Positions 33,475 to 44,536 of a stretch of DNA of 64,000 bases are shown piece by piece. The stretch covers positions 26,330 to 90,329 of the forward strand of contig JAPTOF010000055.1 in the NCBI GenBank assembly GCA_028554755.1, read 5' to 3'. The first letter of the stretch is position 1, and each line of letters starts with the position of its first letter. The notes under the pieces are model-generated. The model saw only the letters and a program-made list of their open reading frames with translations. It was not told the DNA's origin and did no database searches. The translations under genes were made by a program, and so were the position numbers. Source of the stretch: Cordia subcordata. Its lineage: Eukaryota; Streptophyta; Magnoliopsida; Boraginales; Cordiaceae.

Positions 33475-36400
33475 AACACTCATCTCGACGACATCGAGAT
33501 CAGGAGACCTATGCGAAACATACCGCGACGCGAAGTCTCGACGATCCGTGAACCCAAAGATCACGAACCACGTGATTACCCTTCACGCGCCCACGCGTTT
33601 TCCTTTGGTCTGTCGCGCTTTCGGAAAGGCATGAAGCTATCTACATCACGAGATCTCCCCCTTCTTCGAAATCGTCGATGGCGGTACGCCACTTACGGCG
33701 CGCTGAGCACTGCAACAGGGGAATAAATCATCGCGAGACCTGTCTCAGGCGGACGGGACCTTACGAATTGGGCGGGACCCCTTGATGTGTCAGAACAACA
33801 ACACGCGACGGGACCGACCGGCAAGCGCGTCTTCTTCTCTCATTTAGCACCATCTGCTGCAAGCACTTTAGATGGCATGCGGCACGTCTTCTGTGCTGTG
33901 TGTCTCTGGAGGTTATTTACTGGCCCGAGTGGTCGTGTAGAGGCTATAGCCGATTGGGGCGGCCATACGATCTGCGGGACGGAAAACGTCATCGTTTGAG
34001 AAGGAGGATACGAGGGCAAGTCAGGGTTGAGAATGGATACTCTCCGCGGAGATCAGCACAGAGTGGCCGAGGCGGCTATAGTGAATACGAAAAAACATCG
34101 GGCTCCCTAGAGGCGAGCCCAAAGAGGCAGTTGGGATGGCTTCAGTGTCAATAATTGACGGTGGTACGAGCACAGAGTCGTATCGCCAAGTCTCAACGTC
34201 CGTCCGAGATTGTGTAGCATGCGCAGAGTGCGTATTATTTAGCAGAGCAAGCAAACAAGCAAGCCCACTTCGGTTCATTTTCAAGACAGAGCATGCAGCC
34301 TGACCAAAGCCAATGCAAGATCGCAGCAACCCGCAATCCTTCGGCCGATTGCCAGCCAGCCAGGTCACCACCGTTACATCGTCATCCGCGAGCCGAGGAG
34401 CTCAGATCTCAACTACGGTGTCCAGGCACTGCGTATTCGCAACGGACAAGCGATCGGTGTTCGATCGAACTAAAGGGAGAGTCAGAAGACTCACAACCTC
34501 ATCTTCGGCCACCTCATTGATGTCAGTCCATCGTAGACCTGCAGCAGTAGCAGCAAGAAAGCGAATGCGGGGGGGCCAATGACAGTAACCAGTCGCTACA
34601 CCCACCCCGGTGATCACATTCTTGGGGGCTTGTCACACAGACCGGATGAAACTTTCTTTTCCTTCTGCATCCCGTGCCTTGATTGTGCCTTGTTCCTGAG
34701 CGTGGACCGGAGACTCCAGACGGGACCGCCGCGCTATTCAGCAGCATCTCAACGGCTATTGAACAAGCGAGCTGAAGTCAGGTGGGAATCTAGCCTGTGG
34801 TCCAAAGTCAATTTCGCAGGCCGAGAACGTGGAGTTATCGACAATGTGCCAATGCCAGCAAGCCAGCTGAACCTGCGGTGGCGTTAAGCATTTTGCGGTT
34901 TAGCCAGATGCCGGCGGCCCCAGATCATGAGATGATCTCAAGCAAGGGGAGCAGCAGAATGGATGCATGCAAGCTGCAACCTGCAAGCACTTGCCAACAA
35001 AAAAGCAATAGGGAAAGTGGCTTGCAAGACTTGCTTAATCTTGATGAGGAGAAGAACGGGATCAACGATGGCTTCACTCAGCTGACCGACCAGTTCGCAT
35101 CGTTAGCTCCGTCCGTTGCGCTGGGAACATGCGGCTTCAGCGATGGGATTGGTCGCGATGCCATCTGATGGGTGGCAGCCTCCTCGCCTTTGTCGGTCTG
35201 GCATGGGGGATTTGAGTGATGATATATCAGGAATACAGTCATGATTGTCCGCCTCAGCCGCGCACTTTTGCATGGGTCGTCCACATGGGCATCTTGGAAA
35301 TTGGCATCTTGTTGACCTGCGAGCTGAGAAGCAAAGAAGCTTGGTCATCTCGGCGAAGCATCATGTGAGGTGCTACCATGCAAGGTACCAACTTCATCCT
35401 GCTGGGGGGCGATATCGGTACCTGCATTTGCCGGGGGCTTTGGCCGGTATAACCAGACCAAGCTCACTAAGGAGCACGGTTAGGGCTTATGGTGCTGTCG
35501 GACTTAGGAGCTCACTCACTGTTCCCGTGGTTAATGAGGCTTATCAGTCTGTCATCACGAATGAAAAGAGCCATCTCTTTAGAAACGGGCTTTTCGTGTC
35601 GGGTGTGGCTCAGCCCGGCGGCCGCGGGGAAGAGACTCATCACCTCGTACGTTACGAATGCGAATCTCGTACTGGCGGGACATCCCTGTAGAGCAGTCAT
35701 CATAGGGGTCTTCATGGTGCCCGTTTGGGCACCCCACTGCCCAGCTGATGATGTGATTCGAGGGCGAAACTTTCCGTTCGGGCTGGGCGTAATTGTTGCT
35801 GGGCTTGCTGGGCAGCTTTGCCGGGGGCCTTTCTCGTTTGTTCCCACGTTTCTGTGACAAACACACAAGGCTGCCGGTCTGCTGACTCTTTCTCTCCGCA
35901 TTCACAGCGGGAAGAAGCGTGAAGCTTATGAGGACACCATCAGTCACAAGCGTTGTCATGTCATCGAGGGCTGCTGGCGATAGGCGGCAAGGCTAGAGCC
36001 CAGTCCACCGAAGGATCTGAGTCAAGCCTCTCAGGTCCCAGGCACAGGAACAGGAATCAGAGACAAGGCACGGCAGCATCTGTCTCACTCGAGGCCTCTA
36101 CTGTCTTGCCCGCGTCCATTCTAGACGCGTGAATTTTATATTGATGTCTTGTAAGACCGCTACTCTACGCGCTCACGAAGCGGTGAGAGGAGTTTTGAGG
36201 GGATATTGAGCGCGGTGCGCTTAAGAAATGTACACGATGTTGATCATGACGATGACGTTTCGGGCTTCGTGTTCGTGCTTTGCCCCAACGCCCGCCCAAC
36301 CGACCCGCGATGCAAGAGGAGCATCATACGAGAGTCACCTTGGCAGTGGGTGTCTGTTCGCTTGGCTGGTATTTACTCTCATCAGATGACAGTGTTCGTC

Positions 36401-37060
36401 CCTGGTACATGATATTGGTAATTGTAATTATGGTCTGGAGTCCAGCCTTGTCAACGGGGGGTCTAGAGGAGCCGCGGTCCGGAGGCTTCTGTGCATGCGG
36501 CTTCAGCTGCCTCGTAAGACTGATCAGCAGCAGTGAGGAGAAGAAGCTGATCGAGTGACTGTGTGTGACTTTTTCGGCACCGGCGGGCGTGTCTCTGCCT
36601 CTTTTTCCTGTCCCCACCACCCACACCACACCCTGTCCATGCCTCTGTCTTGGTCCGCCAAGTGGGTGGTGGGGATCAGGCTCAGCCTTTGACCTTGGCT
36701 GGTGGGCTCGCTGGCTTTTTCGCTGAAGTACCTTGTCACCACGCTCGGCTTCCCGGCCAAAAACAGGGTTTGGCGAGATGTATATAGAAATCGCCGCCTC
36801 CCGCCCTACCGACTCTCCGGGTCGTGTTACTCTATACTATCTATCGACTCAATGTATACCCAGGTCTTTGTCGTTGACCTTTAATACTTACCTCCTTTGG
36901 CTTCTTGCAATCGCTATACCAATATACTACGACGACAGGGACCCGATCACTCACTTACACCGACTGGGCACACTTATATACCCATATCGTCATCAACGAC
37001 GAGGCAGCCCCACGCCACAACAAAGAAATCTATCACTTCACACCACAATCGAGAGACACA
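33475..37060. other. Long gene-free region upstream of the acidic orphan gene
   Basis: About 3.6 kb, the longest gap in the window. Open frames here are short, in all frames, and lack splice logic or motifs. Visible features include a GCAAGCAAACAAGCAAGC direct repeat near 34244, GC-rich patches with CTGGGG/CCGGGG cores near 35400 and 35830, and a TATATA element at about 36780. It is probably an extended promoter and leader and may hold non-coding transcripts. Confidence 0.5.
36852..36884 (+). promoter_or_regulatory. Possible 10-codon upstream ORF in the leader of the gene at 37061
   Basis: ATG at 36852 opens MYTQVFVVDL followed by TAA, downstream of the TATATA near 36780 and 177 bp before the main start. 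If the mRNA starts near 36810 this uORF would be in the leader. Speculative. Confidence 0.25.
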
Positions 37061-37804
37061 ATGCACGTCCTCGGCCACAGCTTCTGCGAGAAGCGCAAGA
37101 ACACAAAACGTCCTCGAGACCTGCACATCCGCAAAGTCTCCTTCTCCGGCTCCTCACTGAGCGGCTGCTCCCTCTCCTCCTCAGACTCTACTGCCAGCGC
37201 CGTCACAGCTATCCTCCAACCACAACACGCGGACCATGCTCCCCGGCGACTACATGAGCGGGCACTACTAGCCTCGCCATCAAGACGGGATCAACCGAGG
37301 AGCTTCTTCGATGACGCCGACAGCGTCGTAATGGACAGCGAGGATGAGGACGAGGAGGAGGGAGACGAGGATGTGGACATGGATCAGTTCGTGATGGAGA
37401 TGCCGCCTCAGACACCAGAGGATGACCACACTGGTCACGACAGGCAGCAGGAGCCCATGATGGACTACTTCCACTTCCACCTTACCAAGCGACCCTCACT
37501 ACCCCGATCAAGGTGGTCCGAATCAACCATACAATCCATCCAGACCATCGAGTCCATGCCCACACCGGGAGCATCGTTCAGCACCGTCACCACCGAAGCT
37601 GAAGAAGAGCAAGGCCCACCGGTGAAGGTCGAGATGCCACCCAACTTCAGCTACAAGCGCGCGGTATCAACACCCGCAGCAACAAACACCACGCGACCAC
37701 CCATGAAGCGCCTCGACAGCATCGAGGAGTTCGTGAAGAGGGGAGGATGGAAGCGACGAGGGATTGTCTTCAACCAAGAAGAGGTTGACGCCAACGAATC
37801 ATGA
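37061..37804 (+). CDS. Acidic disordered protein of unknown function
   Basis: A single exon encodes 247 aa. The protein begins MHVLGHSFCEKRKNTKRPRD (basic), then a Ser-rich stretch. A strongly acidic block at residues 90-108 (DSEDEDEEEGDEDVDMD) follows, then a Pro/Thr-rich part and a conserved-looking C-terminus PPMKRLDSIEEFVKRGGWKRRGIVFNQEE. The RLDSIEEFVKRGGWKRRGIVF motif recurs in fungal orphan proteins in my memory, but I know no function. ATG at 37061 was chosen because its context (ACACAATG) is good and the upstream frame lacks protein-like text. The long upstream region suggests complex control. Confidence 0.75.
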   Translation: MHVLGHSFCEKRKNTKRPRDLHIRKVSFSGSSLSGCSLSSSDSTASAVTAILQPQHADHAPRRLHERALLASPSRRDQPRSFFDDADSVVMDSEDEDEEEGDEDVDMDQFVMEMPPQTPEDDHTGHDRQQEPMMDYFHFHLTKRPSLPRSRWSESTIQSIQTIESMPTPGASFSTVTTEAEEEQGPPVKVEMPPNFSYKRAVSTPAATNTTRPPMKRLDSIEEFVKRGGWKRRGIVFNQEEVDANES

Positions 37805-39844
37805 GCTTCCAACTATGACTACTCGTACAAGCCTATGTACGACTACATCTACGACCAACGACACACATTTCATTACCACCATGTCTCGGGCACGTTGCCC
37901 TTTCTTTTATATGATTATGAAGCCTGGAGTTTTGAATTCGGTGTCAAGGGATATGTTTTATTTTTTCATGTATATCATGGGGCCACGATAAAGACTGGGA
38001 CTTCTGGGCAACTAGACATACTTACCTGATACCACGGATGACTACTAGGAAACAGGCTTTCCTCATCCATCTACAATCTCTTGTTGTAATATCAATCTAC
38101 CACTACCATTTCACTACCTCAAACCGCTCTCATCTCACTCACCGTGTTCTTGACACCTATCTCCTCAACAACCCGAAATCTTTCGCTCAGGTCGCAACTG
38201 GATTTCCCCATGCAGCCAAGCCTCGAATCAATATTCGCATGCGGACCATTCAGGATTCTCGCGATACCTTCGCGCGGCGCTCGTCATTGTCCGGCGACGC
38301 GGCACTGTCGGCACCCACTCAATGTCCGGAGCGTCAGCTTGGCGACTTGGCTGGGGGCTTGGCGGGAGAGTCACGAGGCGGAGCGGAGCGCTGGATTCGC
38401 GCTAGGCTTCGGGAAATTGGTGTAAAAAAGGGATTTTAGCAAAGATTCCTCTCGAAAGTTCCGAGGCTATAGTGTTGTGGCCCTGTGGGGAGATCCGGCA
38501 AGCTGGGTGCCCTGACGATTTGACGGTTCCTGAATACGAGTCGTACTTCGCACGAATGATCTTTTGAGTGCCGAGGAAGACGGCATTCATCTCTCAAGCG
38601 GTCCACTGGAAGACAGAAAGCCTTGGTTCTTTGCTTCCTTGGCCTCCTTGGACGAAGGCGGCACATGGACACGGCACATTCATCAGTCCAGGCCTCTATT
38701 GAGACAGTGACGGAGTTGACTGCCTTCTCAGCCGCACAAGGCGAACACACATCAAGTCGGTCAGGCAGGCAGCGTCATTGTCCTAGTTGCGTCAACAAAG
38801 AAGCCAGCCTGTCCCTGCCACAAGGCTGTCACGTTAATTTCGACAGCCTTATGATCCTCGACGTGACTCACCGAAAGCTCAAGGATCAGGGCGTAAAAGC
38901 AGGAACCCCCGAAAAATTCCAGAATTTGAACAGAAAAATTAAGATAAAAACAAAGACGGCAGATGTCATCATTTGGTCCAGGGGTTCAACGGGACGAAAA
39001 TAACCCCCTGTTGATCCACGTGGCCGCGCGAGAATTATTCGGTGGGGATTGGACGAAACAGGGGGGGGTGGCATCAAACAAGATGTTTTAGGGCGGTGTC
39101 AGACTCAAACTCAGTTCATCTCGGGAATGAAAAACTTCACGCTGGAGACGCGACTCGTGCAAGCGCGCTCTGGAATGAGTTCTTTATTATCATGGTCTCG
39201 CCACGACGTCCTCCGTACGGTAGCAGGTCTTTTGTCGGCAGGCGACCGAGTTCTTCACGGTTCCCTTCGGTCGTGAATTTCTCCCTTGGCTGCAATCTTC
39301 GGAAATTTGATCGCATGATGTCGCTCTGCGTGACTATTGATCCTTGGGCACCTGGCTTGCGTGCCCGACGAACTTGATCACTGATGACCACCAAGCTGCG
39401 GAGGCTTTGCTACGGGTCATTCTGGCCTGGTAATTCACATGAGAGTCGGCGTATCCGGGCTGAGACCGTTCGTTTGTTGCACACGACTACCTGGCCGTGT
39501 TGAGGGGAGGAAATAAGGTAGAAAGTGCTCGATGCCTAATTGCCATTGCTCCTCGCTTCGCCTCCAAGCAAACATCTGATTGACATGCACGTAGACCCCG
39601 ATTAGACGCAATATTGCTTGTTTTGGCGTACCAGCTTGGGCGAAACCGGGCAACCAACAATAGGAGGCCTATACCGCCTAAATCCATAGAGGGGGGGCCG
39701 ACAATAGGAGAGCTCAGACTGCGGCTGTGAATGCAAGTCACCGCGAATGCCAACGCAAAGCGACGAACGACAGATTCCTTAAAGTCAAAGATCTGTCTCT
39801 TGTGGTTCTCAAAATGCCTTCATCGAGTCGTTCCACATTGCACG
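37805..39844. other. Intergenic, no supported gene
   Basis: About 2 kb between the orphan gene and SSL2. Frames at 38038-38439, 38623-39003 and 39042-39377 lack motifs. An upstream ORF for SSL2 lies at its right end. Confidence 0.55.
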
Positions 39845-39909
39845 ATGCCGTCAAAGAGACGCAAGATCGATTTCCACGATGGCGATACACGCGATACACC
39901 ACGCAGTAG
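39814..39909 (+). promoter_or_regulatory. Upstream ORF overlapping the SSL2 start
   Basis: ATG at 39814 (AAAATGCC, A at -3) opens a 31-codon frame ending at 39909, 65 nt past the SSL2 start and in another frame. If transcribed, scanning ribosomes would meet it first. The true transcription start is unknown. Confidence 0.4.
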
Positions 39910-42331
39910 TCGAGCTCAGACACCCGCCACTAAGAGCAGCCAAGCCACAACATCGGAAGGAGAAGAGGAGGATATTGTTCTGAGCCAGGCCATTCAAAAA
40001 AACATACAGAAATTCGACATTTCTTCTTTCCCTTATCTTGTCCCTCCAAGGATCAGTGACTCGGCCTCTCGTCACTTCAAACATGACTACACAGGCCTCG
40101 CTCTGAAGACGGACCATCAGAACCGCCCGTTACGTGTCGATGGATGGGGAAAGTTGATACTGGAGAACTTCCACCCTCTTGCGCCCCAGGTCCAGGATTT
40201 TCTGGTGACGATCGCGGAGCCTCTGTCGAGGCCGATCTTCCTCCACGAGTACAAACTCACCACCCACAGCTTGTACGCTGCTGTTTCAGTCGGGCTGAAT
40301 GCCAAAGACATCATCACTACCCTCGATCGGTTCTCGAAGAATGAGATGCCTCCCAATGTCGTCAAGTATATTCAACAGTGCGGTCGTAGCTATGGGATGG
40401 TCAAGATGGTTCTGAAAGACAACAAGTACTTCCTCGAAACAGCGGACGCTGGGGTTCTTCAGATGCTATTGCAAGATCGCGAGATCAAAATTTGTCGTGT
40501 TCATGGTGCGGAACAAGTCACGGAAAATGCGGTTAAAGCAGCTGCTATCGCCATCGCTGGCTCAAAAGAAGCGAAGGTTGTCCAGCAGGTGCAAGGGAGC
40601 GAGACCAAGCAGCCCTCTGATGATGCTACTGGAAAGGGTCAGGAACTTGATCCAGCCGTAAGAGCTTTGGAAGATGAAGGCAATGACGAGGATCAAGTCG
40701 TCACCCATGCCTTTCAAATCACGGACGACAAAGTTAGCAAGGTCGCGGAGCGCTGTTTAGACCTTCACTATCCCGCGCTGGAAGAGTATGACTTTCGAAA
40801 TGATCGAGCCAACGCTGATTTGGATATTGATCTTCGACCAGGCACTCAGATCCGACCCTACCAGGAGAAGAGCTTGACGAAGATGTTCGGTAATGGGCGT
40901 GCTATGAGTGGCATCATCGTTCTACCTTGTGGCGCTGGCAAGACGTTGGTTGGTGTCACTGCTGCCTGCACTATCAAGAAAGGGGTTGTCGTCTTGGCTA
41001 CAAGCAACATGTCCGCCATACAATGGAAGAACGAGTTTATCAAATGGTCAAACATCAACCCCGATGACATTGCTCTCTTCTCATCAGAGCAGAAGTCCAC
41101 CTTTGCGGTTAACACAGGCATCATCATCACGACATACTCCATGGTTACGAACACGCGCGAGCGAGCGCACCAATCCGCACAGATGATGAAGTTTCTCTCA
41201 GGTCGAGAATGGGGCCTTATGCTGCTTGATGAAGTTCATGTTGTTCCAGCCAACATGTTTCGCAAAGTCATCGGATCGATCAAGACTCATTCGAAGCTTG
41301 GTCTTACGGCCACTTTGCTCCGAGAAGACAACAAGATCGAAGACCTCAACTTTCTTATCGGACCAAAGCTGTACGAGGCAAACTGGATGGAGCTTTCCGA
41401 GCAGGGATATATCGCCAAGGTCCAGTGTGCAGAGATCTGGTGCCCCATGCCGGCCGAGTTCTACGAGCAATATCTCAAGGCCGGTCCACGAGCCAAGCAG
41501 CTATTCTGCGCTATGAATCCGACCAAGTTCCAAGCCTGCCAGTACCTGATTAACTACCACGAGAGTCGGGGAGATAAGATCATCGTTTTCTCAGACAACG
41601 TCTACGCCCTCGAATTCTACGCCACGAAGTTCGGGAAGCCGTACTTGTACGGTGGCACCTCTGAAGAGGAACGTCAGACGTTTCTCGAGCTGTTCAGAAA
41701 CAGCCCAAAGTGCAGTACGCTATTCCTCTCCAAGATTGGGGACACATCCCTGGATCTACCGGAAGCGACTGTCCTCATTCAGATCTCGGCACAGTATGGG
41801 TCCCGTAGGCAGGAGGCCCAGCGCCTAGGTCGCATCTTGCGTGCGAAGCGGCGCAACGAGGAAGGATTTAATGCCTTCTTCTATTCCATTGTCTCCAAAG
41901 ACACAGTTGAGATGGTGTACTCTTCCAGACGACAGGCATTTCTCGTGGATCAGGGCTATGCCTTCAAGGTCATCACTCGGCTGAGAGACCTGGACAAGCT
42001 ACCGGATTTGGCGTTTGTCACAGCCGAGTCAAGGCGCGAGCTTCTGCAACGCATTGTGATTGACTCTGAGAGCAAAGACTCCCTGAAGGCGCTGGAAAAG
42101 GAGCAAAACGGTCTTCTCGCGGACGGGAATATGTTCTACGGCGCGGATGGTATCCCAGTCCGTCAGAGCGTTAAGAGGAGAGCTGGCATGTTGCAAGGTC
42201 TCAGTGGGGGACAGGATATGGCGTACATTGAACAGAATGAGCGTGTTACGGGAATGACGAAGAAAAAGAAGAATGCCAAGATGAATCCATTTTTCAAGGG
42301 AATGAGTCGGGAGAGGAAGAAGAGAGATTAA
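39845..42331 (+). CDS. SSL2: TFIIH DNA helicase/translocase subunit Ssl2 (XPB/Rad25)
   Basis: A single exon encodes 828 aa. The N-terminus is basic (MPSKRRKIDF) and acidic (SEGEEEDIVL), then comes the XPB N-terminal domain (residues about 60-200). The SF2 helicase motifs follow in order: LPCGAGKTLVG (Walker A, about 361-369), LLDEVHVVPA (DEVH, about 462), GLTATLLRED with the XPB-specific RED motif, and QRLGRILRAK (motif VI, about 659). The protein opens promoter DNA in transcription initiation and drives nucleotide excision repair in the nucleus. The C-terminus ends in a basic KKKKNAKMNPFFKGMSRERKKRD. The length is close to yeast Ssl2 (843 aa). The 39845 ATG was preferred over the in-frame one at 39731, whose extension is Cys-rich and unlike the family. 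Confidence 0.96.
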   Translation: MPSKRRKIDFHDGDTRDTPRSSRAQTPATKSSQATTSEGEEEDIVLSQAIQKNIQKFDISSFPYLVPPRISDSASRHFKHDYTGLALKTDHQNRPLRVDGWGKLILENFHPLAPQVQDFLVTIAEPLSRPIFLHEYKLTTHSLYAAVSVGLNAKDIITTLDRFSKNEMPPNVVKYIQQCGRSYGMVKMVLKDNKYFLETADAGVLQMLLQDREIKICRVHGAEQVTENAVKAAAIAIAGSKEAKVVQQVQGSETKQPSDDATGKGQELDPAVRALEDEGNDEDQVVTHAFQITDDKVSKVAERCLDLHYPALEEYDFRNDRANADLDIDLRPGTQIRPYQEKSLTKMFGNGRAMSGIIVLPCGAGKTLVGVTAACTIKKGVVVLATSNMSAIQWKNEFIKWSNINPDDIALFSSEQKSTFAVNTGIIITTYSMVTNTRERAHQSAQMMKFLSGREWGLMLLDEVHVVPANMFRKVIGSIKTHSKLGLTATLLREDNKIEDLNFLIGPKLYEANWMELSEQGYIAKVQCAEIWCPMPAEFYEQYLKAGPRAKQLFCAMNPTKFQACQYLINYHESRGDKIIVFSDNVYALEFYATKFGKPYLYGGTSEEERQTFLELFRNSPKCSTLFLSKIGDTSLDLPEATVLIQISAQYGSRRQEAQRLGRILRAKRRNEEGFNAFFYSIVSKDTVEMVYSSRRQAFLVDQGYAFKVITRLRDLDKLPDLAFVTAESRRELLQRIVIDSESKDSLKALEKEQNGLLADGNMFYGADGIPVRQSVKRRAGMLQGLSGGQDMAYIEQNERVTGMTKKKKNAKMNPFFKGMSRERKKRD

Positions 42332-42572
42332 TTAGACGAGGCTGTGCCCAACGGGCTTGTGTTAGAGGGGACACATCAAGTTGCGAGTGGCATCAAGTCA
42401 TTTGAGAGGCTATTCCCGTAGAACATTCAGATCGATGTCACCATTTGCATGTTATTAAAGACCAGCTTGACCTTTTCAACGTGACCTGTGTCCCAAAAGC
42501 CTCTAACCTTCATCCAAGGCCGAACTTTGGAGGAGAGCTGGGCTTCATGTACGTGTTGGGGCTACTTTCAAC

Positions 42573-42779
42573 CTAAAGGTGCTCATTTTTCAAGTGACCA
42601 CACTCACAGTTGTCCTCGGGGGCCGGCCCCTCCTTGCGGATGAATTTGAGGCAAAGGCAAGGGATCCTTTTGAAGTGCGGGTTCAGGGCAATCTTCTTCT
42701 TACCGCTAGCCTTGTTAAAGGCAGTCCACTTGGGGTTGGTGATGTAGGCGGTGCAATGTTCCTCTGTGGTGATGGCCAT
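42573..42779 (-). CDS. Small Cys-rich protein of unknown function
   Basis: The frame from ATG 42779 gives 68 aa (MAITTEEHCTAYITNPKWTA ...). It ends with CLCLKF ... EDNCECGHLKNEHL, a C-x-C ... C-x-C-x-H spacing that could bind a metal. An in-frame ATG at 42875 would give 100 aa with a hydrophobic start (MLLVVAFMPSALL) that might act as a signal peptide. I favour the shorter form because the composition changes there. No family is recognised. The gene lies 240 bp beyond the SSL2 stop and in the opposite sense. Confidence 0.6.
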   Translation of the reverse strand: MAITTEEHCTAYITNPKWTAFNKASGKKKIALNPHFKRIPCLCLKFIRKEGPAPEDNCECGHLKNEHL

Positions 42780-44536
42780 GGTTTTGGTGTGATCTTGAGA
42801 GACTAGATTTTGATAGTGTGGTTGAGGACTGGTTTTGAGAAGAGCTGAAGGCATGAAGGCCACCACAAGCAACATCTTTGCGACTTATATACGCCTTCGG
42901 CGGGCCATAGTGTCCGAACTCGTTAGAAAAGAAGCATTTGAGAACATTTTCTTTTCCTTAACTTCGTTTCGTAGCGACATTTAGGACAGGAGGTTATTCA
43001 CACCTTTGTGTGTTTGGTCGCCCTGGTAGAGAAGACTTCCCTTTCCTACACACGTAAGAGCTGTGTGGCCATTGAAGGCTAATTTACTATACACGTATGC
43101 CTTATTTTGGAACTCCCTATTGCCCGCAAAAACAGTGACTTCAGCAATCTTTTGGAGACAAAGCAGAGCCCGGATCATCTTCAATAGGCGACACAACACA
43201 ATGGTCCTTGTTGGCGGGCACTCGCGCATTGACAACACATCCGCAGTCGACGCCATACGAAAGCGGAATATGTTGCCCAAGCTGCAAGCGCTTGTGTGCA
43301 GGAGACGAAGAACATCCAGGAGTAGGTTGAATAGATGGACGCCAGAACGCGACTCTGGCATGGCAACCGGATCCGCATTACGGCTTCAGTACTTTAAGAT
43401 GCATCACCACTAAGTACACTCCATGAGAAGCGGCGTCGTCATCGCAAATAAGACCGAGATTCCCTTTCCTCTGCGAAAAACATACCTAAGTGAGCCTAAT
43501 GCTACTCCGTAGTGCAGTCAAGTTGCTAAGCCCACGCGCAATGTTGCGTACGCGTCGAAACAATAAGGTGCATCACAGTCGAATAGAAATCTATCATCAT
43601 ACACCAGCTTTCCAGGCGTGGAAGTTCAATTCACGAGTCGCTTCGAGTTTCCAAGTTACAGTTGCAGGCTTGTGGCTTGCAAGCCTGAGGTTAAGGTCAA
43701 TCTCAAGGTCGTCGCTGAGCATCACGTGATCAGTCCACTCAAAGTCCGCTTAAAAACTTCCCGCATGCAGGTTATTTTTTTCCTTCCTCGATACCACCAT
43801 CAAAGTTTCTCGACAACACAGATAATCCTCGCGACGGCACGCGTCTGCTTGCGCGACGCTCAGATCGCGAGGATCTATTTTCATTGCATCATGTGGTAAG
43901 CACTATCCTCTTCATCGCGCGCGCATTTCATGATGAGCTTTGTTGTCGCCCCAGGCTTAAGAGGTCCGACAAGCCTCTGGTGCTGATTGACATTGTCTTT
44001 GCCAAATAGACGCTTTCTGATCGACCTCTTCTTCACCTTTTGCCTTTTCACACAACTGGTTGGAGTCTTTGCTAACGCAATCATCAGATCCCCCCCAACG
44101 TAAGCTCGCCCGCGACGACCCCGACCCTTCCCACCACGTTGCCGTGATGCCTTTCTATCCGGTACTATCAAATTCCGACTCTCATGACGGAGACAACTCG
44201 ATAGCCTGAGCAATCACAACACAACCTCGATGTGCTACGTGCCTCGCGAACACGACGGCTGACTGTCGGTCAGTGTAGGCTATGGCACGAATTGCCTGCG
44301 GCGCAGGTCATTGCTCGCTATTCCGTTGGTGCTAAAAGGTGAGGAACAACAAACATTCTTCTAAAACCTTTTGCGTGATGATCAAACATATTCCATGCTA
44401 AATCTGAAATTACATGTGGATTAAAATATGAGCTTTTCATCTTTCGACTGACTTGCAACCTTTCTATTGCCTTTATCTGTCTACCACATATGGTCGAGCT
44501 TGGGCTAACAATCAAAAGTCACAGATACACATCCGC
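42780..44536. other. Intergenic, no supported gene
   Basis: About 1.8 kb. Frames at 43063-43413 and 43881-44213 (Arg/Lys-rich) lack motifs or splice logic and look like chance. Confidence 0.5.

Noticed and set aside
36733..37257. 174-codon frame overlapping the start of the gene at 37061
   Set aside because: Very high Arg/Pro/Thr and a frame-shifted copy of the real coding region.
43881..44213. 110-codon minus-strand frame rich in Arg and Lys
   Set aside because: No recognisable domain; basic runs such as GKGRGRRGRA look like chance in GC-rich DNA.
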